From Nocardioides coralli (lineage in GTDB: Bacteria; Actinomycetota; Actinomycetes; Propionibacteriales; Nocardioidaceae): a stretch of DNA of 64,000 nt. The stretch's first letter is position 1. Each line of letters begins with the position of its first letter. Positions 41,191-52,240 of this stretch are shown one piece after another. The translations under genes and the position numbers were made by a program. The notes under the pieces were generated by a model that worked only from the letters and a program-made list of their open reading frames with translations, did no database searches and was not told the origin of the DNA. The DNA lies in the NCBI RefSeq assembly GCF_019880385.1, contig NZ_CP082273.1:248001-312000 (forward strand). The letters run 5' to 3'.

Positions 41191-43185
41191 ATGGCCACCG
41201 ACACCGCCGCCCCGGCCACCGGGGAGTCCTCGGGCTACGAGCAACCCACCATCGACGTCCCCGCGCTGCGGCGCCTCCTCGACGGGCGCCACACCGCGAT
41301 CCGCGAGCTGGTGCGCACCAACCTCGCCGAGTACGCCGACGTGCTGGTCGACGCGGAGACCATGACGACCGAGGAGTACCGCGACCGGGTGCGCGACATC
41401 GTCGTCACGATGGCGAGCACCGGTCAGACCGGCATGGGGTTCCCCGAGGAGTACGGCGGCGGTGGCGACATCGGCGCGTCGGTCGCCGCGTTCGAGACAC
41501 TTGCCTTCGGGGACCTGTCGGTGCTGGTCAAGGTCGGGGTCCAGTTCGGGCTCTTCGGCGGGGCGATCCTGCAGCTCGGCACCCAAACCCACCACGACGC
41601 CTACCTGCGTGACGTGATCACGGGGCGGCTGATGGGCTGCTTCGCCATGACCGAGACCGGGCACGGCTCCAACGTGCAGGCGCTGCGGACGACGGCGACC
41701 TACGACCCGGCCACGGAGGAGTTCGTCGTCGACACGCCCGACGACGCCGCCCGCAAGGACTACATCGGCAATGCGGCCCGGCACGCCGACACCGCGGTGG
41801 TCTTCGCCCAGCTCCACGTCGGCGAGGAGTCCGAGGGGGTGCACGCGTTCGTCGTCCCCCTGCGCGACGGCGGACAGCTGCTCCCCGGCGTACGCATCGA
41901 GGATTGCGGCCTCAAGATGGGGCTCAACGGCGTCGACAACGGCCGGATCTGGTTCGACGGCGTGCGCATCCCCCGGACCAACCTGCTCAACCAGTTCGCC
42001 GACGTGACGCCCGAGGGCCGCTACGAGAGCCCGATCGAGAACCCCAACCGCCGCTTCTTCACCATGCTCGGCACCCTGGTCCAGGGCCGGGTGTGCGTCG
42101 GCGGAGCCGGCATCAACGCCGCCAAGGTGGCGCTCGCGGTCGCCGTCCGGTACGGCGTCACCCGCCGCCAGTTCAACGCCACCTCGGAGGAGACCGAGGA
42201 GCTGCTGCTCGACTACGGCATGCACCAGCGGCGGCTGTTCCCGCTGCTCGCGCGCACCTACGCCCTCCACTTCGCCCAGGAGGTGGTCGCCGAGGACCTG
42301 CACGAGGTGTTCTCCACCACGACCGCGCCCGAGCTCGGCGACAACGAGCACCGGCGCCGCGAGCTCGAGTCCCGCGCGGCGGGGACCAAGGCCCTGGGGA
42401 CCTGGCACGCCACCCGCACCATCCAGGAGTGCCGCGAGGCCTGCGGGGGCGCGGGCTACCTCTCGGCCAACCGGTTCGCCGCCCTCAAGGCCGACACCGA
42501 CGTCTTCACGACGTTCGAGGGTGACAACCACGTGCTGCTGCAGCTGGTCGCCAAGGGCTTGCTCACCGACTACGCCAGCGAGTTCGAGGACATCGACCAG
42601 TTCGGCATGGTCCGGTTCGTGGCGGGCCTCGCCGTCGACACGGTCATCGAGAAGACCAACGTGCACAAGCTGATCGAGCGGATCCGTGACGTCCTGCCCG
42701 GTGGCGACGAGTGGGACCAGCAGGCCGGGCTGCTCGACCCCAACTACCACCGGATGATGCTGCGCTACCGCGAGGAGCACATGCTGGCGGGGGTGGCGCG
42801 ACGCCTCAAGCGTGGCATCGACAACGGCATGAACGCCGGCGAGGTCTTCTCCCGGGTGCAGGACCACGTGATCCGGGCGGCGAACGCCCACGTCGAGCGG
42901 CTCGTGCTCGACGCCTTCGTCGACCGGACGGCTGCCCTGGAGGACGGCGACGTGAAGGTGGCGCTGAACCTCCTCGCGGACCTGTTCGCGCTCACCACCA
43001 TCGAGGCCGACGCCGCCTGGTTCATGGAGCACGGCCGGCTGACCAGCCAGCGCTCCAAGGCGATCAGCCGCGAGGTCAACGACCTGTGCCGCAAGGTGCG
43101 ACCCCTCGCGGTCGACCTGGTCGACGCCTTCGGCGTACCGCCCGAGATGCTGCGCAGCGAGGGGATGCTCTCGGGCCTGTCCTGA
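41191..43185 (+). CDS. Acyl-CoA oxidase/dehydrogenase
   Basis: 664 residues, the length of acyl-CoA oxidases rather than of dehydrogenases (about 380). N-terminal helical domain, flavin-binding CFAMTETGHGSNVQALRTTA, middle beta domain, and a C-terminal region with the catalytic base in TTFEGDNHVLLQLVAKGLL. A further C-terminal half-domain (about 455-664) is typical of peroxisomal-type ACOX. It would oxidise acyl-CoA to enoyl-CoA in beta-oxidation, passing electrons to oxygen or a flavoprotein. It stands alone and ends at a large hairpin. Confidence 0.92.
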   Translation: MATDTAAPATGESSGYEQPTIDVPALRRLLDGRHTAIRELVRTNLAEYADVLVDAETMTTEEYRDRVRDIVVTMASTGQTGMGFPEEYGGGGDIGASVAAFETLAFGDLSVLVKVGVQFGLFGGAILQLGTQTHHDAYLRDVITGRLMGCFAMTETGHGSNVQALRTTATYDPATEEFVVDTPDDAARKDYIGNAARHADTAVVFAQLHVGEESEGVHAFVVPLRDGGQLLPGVRIEDCGLKMGLNGVDNGRIWFDGVRIPRTNLLNQFADVTPEGRYESPIENPNRRFFTMLGTLVQGRVCVGGAGINAAKVALAVAVRYGVTRRQFNATSEETEELLLDYGMHQRRLFPLLARTYALHFAQEVVAEDLHEVFSTTTAPELGDNEHRRRELESRAAGTKALGTWHATRTIQECREACGGAGYLSANRFAALKADTDVFTTFEGDNHVLLQLVAKGLLTDYASEFEDIDQFGMVRFVAGLAVDTVIEKTNVHKLIERIRDVLPGGDEWDQQAGLLDPNYHRMMLRYREEHMLAGVARRLKRGIDNGMNAGEVFSRVQDHVIRAANAHVERLVLDAFVDRTAALEDGDVKVALNLLADLFALTTIEADAAWFMEHGRLTSQRSKAISREVNDLCRKVRPLAVDLVDAFGVPPEMLRSEGMLSGLS

Positions 43186-43209
43186 CCGTGTGCAGGGCGG
43201 GTCATCGCC

Positions 43210-43281
43210 GGGTAACGCAACGGGAGGTGCGCTCCCGGCACGCTCTGAGGACCCGGGAGCGGCACGGACGTTGCGTTACCC
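43210..43281. terminator. 72-bp nested inverted repeat between convergent genes
   Basis: The outer arms GGGTAACGCAACG (43210-43222) and CGTTGCGTTACCC (43269-43281) are a perfect 13-bp match. Inside, GTGC+GCTCCCGG (43227-43238) pairs with CCGGGAGC+g+GCAC (43253-43265) around a 14-base loop. The whole 72 bases fold as one two-stage hairpin. It sits between the acyl-CoA oxidase stop and the convergent endonuclease-like gene, where a bidirectional terminator is expected. It is longer than needed for that. Confidence 0.7.
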
Positions 43282-43303
43282 AGCGACCGCCGTCCGTCAC
43301 CAG

Positions 43304-44452
43304 CTAGAGGTCGAGCTCGACCACCACGGCGGCGTGGTCGGAGGCCTGGTGCACCGACTCGGTCATCTCCGGGTAGGTCTCCCACGCGGTCGGCCGGGTC
43401 TTCCGGTCGCCCCAGACCCCCTTGCGGTAGACCCAGCCGCTCTCGAAGGCCGGCAGCAGGCTGGTCGAGAGCAGCACGTAGTCGAGGCGGTCGCGCAGAC
43501 TGCACGGCGCGTAGGTGCCCGGACGCTCACCGACGTCGAAGCCGGGCAGGTCGAAGCAGGAGGTGAGGGGCCCGGCCGGGTCGAAGAGGGCCGCCAGGTT
43601 GTCCGGGACGGCTCCCTCCTCCGGCGGCCCCTCGTTGAGGTCACCCAGCACGATCACCCGGTCGCCGTCGGCGACCCGGTCGTCGACGATGCTGCGGACC
43701 CGCTCGGCCTGGCGCCGGCGCTTGTCGTCACCGCCGCCGCTCTGGGACTTGAAGTGGTTGACGAGGACCTTGACGACCGCCCCCGTGGGGGTCCCGACCT
43801 CGTACTCGCAGCAGTCACGGCTGAAGACGATCCCGACGTCGTCCTCGGCGTCGACCTGCGAGCGGATCCAGCGGATGGGGAAGCCGCGCTTGGTGAGGAT
43901 GCCGACGTCGATGCCCCGCTCGTCGTTGCCGTCGACCAGCATCAGGTGGTGGTAGCGGTCGGCGAGCAGCTCGTGGTTGAGCCGCAGCAGGGCGGGCCGG
44001 TCCTCGGCCTCCACGATGGCGAGGATGTCGGCGTCGACGTCGGCGATGACCCGCGCCGTCATCCGGGTGCCGACCTCGTCGACGGCCTCGGTCGCCAGCT
44101 CGGCCCAGCCGATCCAGGAGCCGCGGCCGCTCGCGACGATCTCCACGTCGCGGGTGGAGTCGTTGGGCTGGCTGTCGAAGCTGCCCCGGTTCTTGCGCAG
44201 CCAGGCCCAACGGGGTCTGGCCGTGCTCCGGCGTACGGCGCCGTGCGTGTTGACGTAGTAGATGCCGAGCCCGACGAGCAGCTCGCGGAGCCGGGCCCGG
44301 TCGGCGGCGTCGTAGACCGGCTTGGCGATGAGGGCGTTGAACTCGCGGTAGTCGGCGAGCACCTGCTCACCCTCGGCGTGCGTGGCGGCGTCGAACGCCG
44401 TGGGGCGCGCGAAGAGGTTCTCGACGTTGAAGCAGGCGATCCTCACCAGCAT
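43304..44452 (-). CDS. Endonuclease/exonuclease/phosphatase family protein
   Basis: 382 residues from ATG 44452. EEP fold: RIACFNVENLFARP at the N-terminus (metal-binding Asn/Glu), VIVLGDLNEGPPEEG in the middle (GDxN motif) and a final ASDHAAVVVELDL (SDHxPV-like). Relatives are DNases, sphingomyelinase-like or phosphodiesterases. No signal peptide is visible, so it is probably cytoplasmic. The substrate is unknown. It may use a near-leaderless start; no clear ribosome site precedes the ATG. Confidence 0.86.
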   Translation of the reverse strand: MLVRIACFNVENLFARPTAFDAATHAEGEQVLADYREFNALIAKPVYDAADRARLRELLVGLGIYYVNTHGAVRRSTARPRWAWLRKNRGSFDSQPNDSTRDVEIVASGRGSWIGWAELATEAVDEVGTRMTARVIADVDADILAIVEAEDRPALLRLNHELLADRYHHLMLVDGNDERGIDVGILTKRGFPIRWIRSQVDAEDDVGIVFSRDCCEYEVGTPTGAVVKVLVNHFKSQSGGGDDKRRRQAERVRSIVDDRVADGDRVIVLGDLNEGPPEEGAVPDNLAALFDPAGPLTSCFDLPGFDVGERPGTYAPCSLRDRLDYVLLSTSLLPAFESGWVYRKGVWGDRKTRPTAWETYPEMTESVHQASDHAAVVVELDL

Positions 44453-44504
44453 GACCCAGACCTTGCTGCTCGGGACTGGGTACCAGTGTGCACCCGCTGG
44501 GGCG

Positions 44505-44999
44505 TCAGTGGCCCCCGTTGTCCTGGAAGCGCTTGAACGACGCCTCGACCTCGGCCTCGGCCTCGGTCCGCCCCACCCAGTCGGCGCCCTCGACGGACTT
44601 GCCGGGCTCGAGGTCCTTGTAGACCTCGAAGAAGTGCTGGATCTCGAGCCGGTCGAACTTGGAGACGTGGTTGATGTCGCGCAGGTGCTCCAGCCGCGGG
44701 TCGTGCGTGGGGACGCACAGCACCTTGTCGTCACCCCCGGCCTCGTCGGTCATGCGGAACATGCCGATCGCGCGGCAGGCGATGATGCAGCCCGGGAACG
44801 TCGGCTGCTGGAGGATGACCATGGCGTCGAGCGGGTCGCCGTCCTGGCCGAGGGTGTTCTCGATGAACCCGTAGTCGGCGGGATAGGCGGTCGAGGTGAA
44901 CAGCATTCGGTCGAGCCGGATCCGGCCGGTCTCGTGGTCGACCTCGTACTTGTTGCGCTCACCCTTCGGGATCTCCACCACCACGTCGAACTCGAGCAC
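44505..44999 (-). CDS. ppa: Soluble inorganic pyrophosphatase
   Basis: 164 residues from GTG 44999. Family I PPase: [38 protein letters not shown] with the metal-binding Asp cluster, and [16 protein letters not shown]. It cleaves PPi from biosynthetic reactions in the cytoplasm. The GTG giving [13 protein letters not shown] is preferred over an in-frame GTG five codons upstream. It follows GGAGG at proper spacing and matches the start of mycobacterial Ppa. The genome thus has a soluble and a proton-pumping PPase in this window. Confidence 0.95.
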   Translation of the reverse strand: MLEFDVVVEIPKGERNKYEVDHETGRIRLDRMLFTSTAYPADYGFIENTLGQDGDPLDAMVILQQPTFPGCIIACRAIGMFRMTDEAGGDDKVLCVPTHDPRLEHLRDINHVSKFDRLEIQHFFEVYKDLEPGKSVEGADWVGRTEAEAEVEASFKRFQDNGGH

Positions 45000-45103
45000 G
45001 TCCACAGCCTCCACGTCGCCAACTGGTCACCGACCCGGTCCGGGTCGTTCCTTCCAGTGTCGCGCACAATGACCCGGAACGCGCAGTCGGAAGGGGTGGC
45101 GGG

Positions 45104-46546
45104 GTGGCCGGACGTGACCGAGGCCACGGGGAGCACGGCTCGGTCCGGGGCTGGCTCGCCCTGGTGCTCGTCCTGGCCGTGGCCGGTGGGGTCGCGACAG
45201 CGTGGCGGCTCGACCTGCTCGACCACTGGCTGGCGGACCCGCCCGACCCGGTGACCGAGCCGGCCGCGGTGCCCCCGCCGGAGGGCGTCGAGGTACCCGC
45301 GCTGCCGGAGCCGCCCCCCGTCGCCGAGGCCGCCGACGGGGCCCGGGTCGACCCGGCCGCCGTACGCCGTGCCCTCGCCCGTGGCCTGCGCGACGAGGAC
45401 CTCGGCCGCTCGGTCCACGCCGCGGTGGCCGGGCTCGACGACGACCGCGCACCGGCCTACGCGGCCGGATCCGGGGCGTTCATGCCCGCCTCGACCATGA
45501 AGCTGCTGACGGGGGTCGCGGTGCTGGACGCCCTCGGCCCCGACCACCGTTTCGCCACCACGGTCGTGGCCCGCGGCCGGACCCTCACGCTCGTGGGCGG
45601 CGGTGACCCGTTGCTGGCCCGGCGACCCGCCTCGAGCGACTCCTGGCCTCCGCGCGCGGACCTGCTCGACCTGGCCCGGCGCACGGTCCGGGCGCTGCCG
45701 GACGCCGCGACCCGGCGACCGGTGCGGCTGCGCTACGACACCGGCCTCTTCACCGGGCCGGCGGAGAACCCCTACTGGCGTGCCGACTACGTGGCCGACG
45801 ACATCGTGGCTCCGGTCAGCGCGTTGTGGGTCGACGGGGGGCGGGAGTCCTCGGGCATCGGGCGCGTCGATGATCCCGCGGCGACCGCAGCGGCCGCCTT
45901 CGTGGATGCGCTGGGACGACGTGGCGTCCGCGTCGCCGGCAGCCCCCGGCCGGGCACGGCACCGACCCGGGCCGAGGAGGTCGCCCGGGTGGAGAGCGCC
46001 CCGCTCTCGCAGCTGGTCGAGCACGCGATCCTCGTCAGTGACAACGAGACCTCCGAGGTGCTCTCCCACCACGTGGGTCTCGCCGTGGTCGACGACGCCT
46101 CGTTCGCCGGCGGCGCCCGCGGCGTACGCCGCACGCTGGCGGGGCTCGGGGTGCCGATGGCCGGCGCGGTGCTGCGCGACGGCAGCGGCCTCGCCCGGGG
46201 CAACCGGCTCCGGCCGCTCACGCTGGTCGAGGTGCTGCGGCTCGCCGCCGAGGACGCGCGACCCGAGCTGCGCAGCGTCCTCACCGGCCTCCCGGTGGGC
46301 GCGTTCACGGGCTCGCTGACCTATCGCTTCGACCGCGCCCCCCGGGACTCCCTGGGACGGGTGCGGGCCAAGACCGGCACGCTGACCGGGGTCAGCGCCC
46401 TCGCGGGCGTGGCCGTCGACGCGACGGGCAACCCCCTGGCCTTCGTCCTGGCCGCCGACCGGGTGAGGCTCCCGGACACCCTCGATGCCCGGCAGGACAT
46501 CGACAACCTCGCCGGCGCGCTGGGCGCCTGTCGCTGCTCGCGCTGA
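45104..46546 (+). CDS. dacB: D-alanyl-D-alanine carboxypeptidase/endopeptidase (PBP4 family)
   Basis: 480 residues from GTG 45104. N-terminal membrane/signal helix (about 16-33), Pro/Glu-rich linker, then a class C penicillin-binding domain. The active-site serine is Ser130 in PASTMK (Lys133), SDN is at 312-314 and KTG at 423-425. It trims peptidoglycan stem peptides outside the membrane. The position divergent from ppa and upstream of the HEETH protein matches Mycobacterium (Rv3627c, Rv3628). Confidence 0.94.
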   Translation: MAGRDRGHGEHGSVRGWLALVLVLAVAGGVATAWRLDLLDHWLADPPDPVTEPAAVPPPEGVEVPALPEPPPVAEAADGARVDPAAVRRALARGLRDEDLGRSVHAAVAGLDDDRAPAYAAGSGAFMPASTMKLLTGVAVLDALGPDHRFATTVVARGRTLTLVGGGDPLLARRPASSDSWPPRADLLDLARRTVRALPDAATRRPVRLRYDTGLFTGPAENPYWRADYVADDIVAPVSALWVDGGRESSGIGRVDDPAATAAAAFVDALGRRGVRVAGSPRPGTAPTRAEEVARVESAPLSQLVEHAILVSDNETSEVLSHHVGLAVVDDASFAGGARGVRRTLAGLGVPMAGAVLRDGSGLARGNRLRPLTLVEVLRLAAEDARPELRSVLTGLPVGAFTGSLTYRFDRAPRDSLGRVRAKTGTLTGVSALAGVAVDATGNPLAFVLAADRVRLPDTLDARQDIDNLAGALGACRCSR

Positions 46547-46568
46547 GCAACCGCGCTCGGCCCCCGAC

Positions 46569-46574
46569 TAGGGT
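46569..46574 (+). promoter_or_regulatory. Candidate -10 element, leaderless geometry
   Basis: TAGGGT ends exactly 6 bases before ATG 46581. The hexamer lies in the loop/right arm of a small CCCCGAC/GTCGGGG hairpin. Confidence 0.45.
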
Positions 46575-46580
46575 CGGGGT

Positions 46581-47600
46581 ATGGCATCGATGGTGGACTG
46601 GGAGCTGGCCGTGACCGTGGGCGGCCGGCTGGCCGGGCCGGGTCCGGAGGTGACCCGCGAGCACGCCGAGGCGACGGTGGCCCAGCTGCGGGCCGACGCC
46701 GATCGCTCCACCGGGCTGGTCCGTGAGTTCACCGGGCTCCAGGCCGCGGAGCGCACCGCGCCCGTGCTGGTCGTCGACCGCCAGGGCTGGGTGGAGGCCA
46801 ATGCCGCCGGGTTCGCCACGATGCTGGAGCCGGTCATCCGACGCCTCGAGGAGAAGAAGGGGCCCGCGACCGGGCTGTCGCTCGCCGTCGGCTCGCGCGT
46901 GACGGGCGGCGAGGTGGGCGTGCTGCTCGGGTTCCTCGCCACCAAGGTGCTGGGCCAGTTCGATCCCTTCCACGAACCGTCGGGTCGGCTGCTGCTGGTG
47001 GCGCCCAACGTCGTCCACGTCGAGCGGGAGCTGCGTGCTGACCCCGACGACTTCCGGTTGTGGGTGTGCCTGCACGAGGAGACCCACCGGGTGCAGTTCA
47101 CGGCTGTCCCGTGGATGCGGGACCACCTGTTCTCCGAGTTCGAGGCGCTCGCCTCGACCGTGGACCCCGCGAGCGTCCTGCAGGACGGGCTCAAGCGGGC
47201 CTCGGAGGCACTGCGCAGCGGGGGAAACCTGCTCGAGGCGTTCGGCTCGCCGGAGCAGCGCGAGATCCTCGACCGGGTCACCGGGGTGATGTCGCTGCTG
47301 GAGGGCCACGCCGACGTCGTCATGGACGGGGTCGGGCCGCAGGTCATCCCCTCCGTGGCCAAGATCCGCGCCGCCTTCGACCGGCGACGCGCCGGCGTCG
47401 GCGTCCTCGACCGGCTGCTGCGCAGGCTGCTCGGCCTCGACGCCAAGATGGCCCAGTACCGCGACGGCGCGAAGTTCGTCCGCGAGGTCGTCGACCGGGT
47501 GGGCATGGCCGGGTTCAACGCCGTCTGGGAGCGAGCGGAGAACCTTCCCGGCAAGGCGGAGATCACCGACCCGGACGCGTGGGTGCGGCGGGTCCTGTGA
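46581..47600 (+). CDS. Zinc-dependent metalloprotease (Rv3626c/DUF2342 family)
   Basis: 339 residues. Zinc motif HEETH with His165, Glu166 and His169, followed by a Glu-rich helix (DHLFSEFEALASTV) and the region GHADVVMDGVG where the third ligand is expected. Members were once called F420-biosynthesis-associated. The family is found mainly in actinobacteria and its substrate is not known. It ends 4 bp before the tilS start, so the two are co-transcribed. Confidence 0.88.
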   Translation: MASMVDWELAVTVGGRLAGPGPEVTREHAEATVAQLRADADRSTGLVREFTGLQAAERTAPVLVVDRQGWVEANAAGFATMLEPVIRRLEEKKGPATGLSLAVGSRVTGGEVGVLLGFLATKVLGQFDPFHEPSGRLLLVAPNVVHVERELRADPDDFRLWVCLHEETHRVQFTAVPWMRDHLFSEFEALASTVDPASVLQDGLKRASEALRSGGNLLEAFGSPEQREILDRVTGVMSLLEGHADVVMDGVGPQVIPSVAKIRAAFDRRRAGVGVLDRLLRRLLGLDAKMAQYRDGAKFVREVVDRVGMAGFNAVWERAENLPGKAEITDPDAWVRRVL

Positions 47601-47604
47601 CGTC

Positions 47605-48588
47605 GTGAGTCTCGACCCGGCCGTCGCAGCCTGCCGACGCGGGGTGCGGCAGGCGCTCGCGGCCCTCGAGCCCGGAGATGCGGTGCTCGTCGCCTGCTCC
47701 GGCGGCGCCGACTCGCTGGCGCTGCTCGCGGCCACCGTCGCCGAGGGGCACCGGCAGACCCTGCGGGTGGTCGGCGCGACGGTCGACCACGGCCTCCAGG
47801 CGGGTTCGGGGGAGCTCTCCGAACGGGTGGTCGCCCAGATGGTGGCCCTCGGCGCCGACGAGACGGTGGGGGTGAAGGTCCACGTGGAGGGCGGCGGCAG
47901 GGGCCCGGAGGCGGCCGCCCGCGAGGCGCGGTACGCCGTGCTCGAGGAGGCGGCCGGGCGGATCGGGGCCCGGCGGGTGCTGCTCGGGCACACGCTCGAC
48001 GACCAGGCGGAGACGGTGCTGCTCGGGCTGACCCGGGGGAGCGGCGGTCGGTCGCTGGCCGGGATGAGACCGGCGTACGGCGTGTTCGTGCGGCCGCTGC
48101 TGGGGGTGACGCGTGCCCAGACCGAGGCCGCCTGCGTCGCGGACGGCATCGCGTGGTGGACCGACCCTCACAACAGCGACCCGGCCTTCACGCGCGCCCG
48201 GGTGCGCCAGCGGGTGATGCCGGTCCTGGAGAAGGAGCTCGGCCCCGGGATCGCGGCCACGCTCGCGCGCACCGCCACCCAGCTGCAGGCCGACGTCGCC
48301 GCCCTCGACGCCCTGGCGGAGGAGCACCACCTGCGGCTCGACGACGGGGGCTGGTTCGACACCGCGGGACTGGCCGAGCTCCCCGACGCGATCCGGTTGC
48401 GGGTGCTCCGGCTGGCGGCCCTGAGGGCCGGTGCCCCCGGCGGCGACCTCACCCACGGCCACCTGCAGGGTGTCGACGAGCTCGTCACCTCCTGGCGCGG
48501 GCAGCGGTGGATCGGGCTTCCCGGCCCCCTCCACGCCGTCCGTCAGGACGGGCGACTCACCTTCCGTCGTCCGGACACAGCCGACTGA
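47605..48588 (+). CDS. tilS: tRNA(Ile)-lysidine synthetase
   Basis: 327 residues from GTG 47605. The PP-loop is SGGADS (32-37), followed by GATVDHGLQAGSGE and LGHTLDDQAETVLLGLTRGSG. The enzyme attaches lysine to C34 of the CAU-anticodon tRNA-Ile, changing its codon from AUG to AUA, and is essential. The C-terminal tRNA-binding part is shorter than in E. coli (432 residues), as usual in actinobacteria. A 241 bp structured gap follows before hpt. Confidence 0.94.
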   Translation: MSLDPAVAACRRGVRQALAALEPGDAVLVACSGGADSLALLAATVAEGHRQTLRVVGATVDHGLQAGSGELSERVVAQMVALGADETVGVKVHVEGGGRGPEAAAREARYAVLEEAAGRIGARRVLLGHTLDDQAETVLLGLTRGSGGRSLAGMRPAYGVFVRPLLGVTRAQTEAACVADGIAWWTDPHNSDPAFTRARVRQRVMPVLEKELGPGIAATLARTATQLQADVAALDALAEEHHLRLDDGGWFDTAGLAELPDAIRLRVLRLAALRAGAPGGDLTHGHLQGVDELVTSWRGQRWIGLPGPLHAVRQDGRLTFRRPDTAD

Positions 48589-48649
48589 CCCGTTCGGACC
48601 ATCTTCCGCCGAACTGCGGCGCGCCGCCTTGCGGGTGGCAACGATGGGT

Positions 48650-48796
48650 TCTGCGACCCCCCCGGTCGCAGAGCAGAGCCCCCCGGTGCCGCGGCCAACC
48701 CCCCGGCCCAGGCGCCGCCGGGTGCGCGACGGTCACACCCCCGGGACCGCCGCAGCCGGTAGCGGTGGCGCGGCCCGCCCCCCTGGGGCCGCGCCA
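48650..48796 (+). ncRNA. Array of hairpins with C-rich loops (6C-RNA-like)
   Basis: Four hairpins with C-rich loops lie in the tilS-hpt gap. H1 is CTGCGACC/GGTCGCAG (48651-48658 with 48664-48671, loop CCCCC). H2 is GGCC/GGCC (48693-48708, loop AACCCCCC). H3 is CGGTC/GACCG (48730-48749, loop with CCCCC). H4 is TGGCGCGGCCC/GGGCCGCGCCA (48766-48776 with 48786-48796, loop GCCCCCCTG). A further run of six C lies at 48679-48684. 6C RNA of actinobacteria is defined by two hairpins whose loops hold at least six C. Whether this is that RNA, a variant, or hpt leader structure is open. H4 ends 22 bp before the hpt -10. Confidence 0.5.
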
Positions 48797-48817
48797 CCTG
48801 ACCGGCCGCTCGCCCCC

Positions 48818-48823
48818 TAGGCT
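48818..48823 (+). promoter_or_regulatory. Candidate -10 element, leaderless geometry
   Basis: TAGGCT ends exactly 6 bases before ATG 48830 of hpt. No ribosome site precedes the ATG. Confidence 0.5.
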
Positions 48824-48829
48824 GCCTCC

Positions 48830-49381
48830 ATGGACGCCTCCCACGTCTCCGACGACCTCGTCGATGTCCTCTTCACCGAAGCACAGATCCGCGATCGCCT
48901 GGCCGAGCTGGCCCGCGAGATCGAGACCGACTACGAGGGCGAGGACCTGCTCATCGTCGGGATCCTCCGTGGGGCGGTGATGGTCATGGCCGACCTGGCG
49001 CGGAGCTTCAGCCGACACCTCGAGATGGACTGGATGGCGATCTCGTCCTACGGGTCCGGCACGAAGTCCAGCGGGGTCGTGCGGATCCTCAAGGACCTCG
49101 ACACCGACATCAGCGGTCGGCACGTCGTCATCGTCGACGAGATCATCGACACCGGTCTGACACTGTCCTGGTTGACCTCCAACCTGGCCTCGCGCGAGCC
49201 CGCCAGCGTCGAGATCTGCACCCTGCTCCGCAAGCCCGAGGCGCTGCAGATGCCGGTGGACGTCAAGTACGTCGGCTGGGACATCCCCAACGAGTTCGTC
49301 GTCGGCTACGGCCTGGACTACCGGGAGCGGTACCGCAACCTGCGGGACATCGGCACCCTCGCCCCCCACGTCTACTCCTGA
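48830..49381 (+). CDS. hpt: Hypoxanthine phosphoribosyltransferase
   Basis: 183 residues. PRPP-binding motif VVIVDEIIDTGLTL (99-112), early VGILRGAV, and KYVGWDIPNEFVVGYGLDY near the end. It salvages hypoxanthine and guanine to IMP and GMP. The tilS-hpt-ftsH order is the widely conserved one. The start is backed by the TAGGCT hexamer 6 bases upstream. Confidence 0.96.
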   Translation: MDASHVSDDLVDVLFTEAQIRDRLAELAREIETDYEGEDLLIVGILRGAVMVMADLARSFSRHLEMDWMAISSYGSGTKSSGVVRILKDLDTDISGRHVVIVDEIIDTGLTLSWLTSNLASREPASVEICTLLRKPEALQMPVDVKYVGWDIPNEFVVGYGLDYRERYRNLRDIGTLAPHVYS

Positions 49382-49556
49382 GCGGCCGTCCCTGGGCGCC
49401 GCGCCGGACCGGCCGGACGCCGCTGGCCAGCCCACCTCGCCCCGGCGTTCGGCGTCGGCGCTCTCTGGCCCCTGATTGGGCGGCCTGCGAGAATGGACCA
49501 GACCGGCGGCGCGGTAGCGTCGTGGGTTCCCTGAGACCTTGACACGAGAGAAGCAC

Positions 49557-51623
<2,067 letters not shown>

Positions 51624-51625
51624 GC

Positions 51626-52240
51626 ATGGTGGATCCCATCGCCCAGCCGCTGGTCGATCCCGACGACGTCCCCCCGTTCGACCTCGCGCGGGCCGAGGCC
51701 GCGGTTCGCGAGCTGCTGACCGCCATCGGGGAGGACCCCGACCGGGAAGGGCTGCGCGAGACCCCGGCCCGCGTCGCCCGGGCCTACGAGGAGCTGACCT
51801 CGGGCCTGCGCCAGCGACCCGAGGACGTGCTGACGACCACGTTCGACCTCGGTCACGACGAGATGGTGCTCGTGCGCGACATCGAGCTGTGGTCGATGTG
51901 TGAGCACCACCTGGTGCCGTTCACGGGCGTCGCCCACGTCGGCTACATCCCCGCCGACTCCGGCAAGATCACCGGGCTCTCCAAGCTCGCCCGCCTGGTC
52001 GACCTCTACGCGAAGCGGCCGCAGGTGCAGGAGCGGCTCACCACGCAGGTCGCCGACGCGCTCATGAAGCTGCTGGACGCCCGCGGGGTGATCGTCGTCA
52101 TCGAGGCGGAGCACCTCTGCATGACGATGCGCGGGGTCCGCAAGGCCGGGGCCCGCACCATCACCTCCGCCGTGCGCGGGCAGATGCACAACGCGGCCAC
52201 CCGCGCCGAGGCGATGGCACTCATCCACCGCAGGCCGTGA
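51626..52240 (+). CDS. folE: GTP cyclohydrolase I
   Basis: 204 residues from ATG 51626, two bases after the ftsH stop. Zinc-binding [39 protein letters not shown] and [17 protein letters not shown], the second Cys ligand being in the latter. It makes dihydroneopterin triphosphate from GTP, the first step of folate synthesis. It opens the folE-folP-folB-folK operon; the stop overlaps the folP start (GTGA). Confidence 0.96.
   Translation: MVDPIAQPLVDPDDVPPFDLARAEAAVRELLTAIGEDPDREGLRETPARVARAYEELTSGLRQRPEDVLTTTFDLGHDEMVLVRDIELWSMCEHHLVPFTGVAHVGYIPADSGKITGLSKLARLVDLYAKRPQVQERLTTQVADALMKLLDARGVIVVIEAEHLCMTMRGVRKAGARTITSAVRGQMHNAATRAEAMALIHRRP

Noticed and set aside
48650..48785. G-quadruplex on the minus strand formed by the five G runs opposite the C runs
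   Set aside because: The connecting stretches are 14 to 35 bases, too long for a stable intramolecular quadruplex, and hairpins explain the pattern better.
49539..49556. TTG start for ftsH
   Set aside because: TTG 49539 would add six residues, but GTG 49557 has a better ribosome site and begins at the membrane helix.
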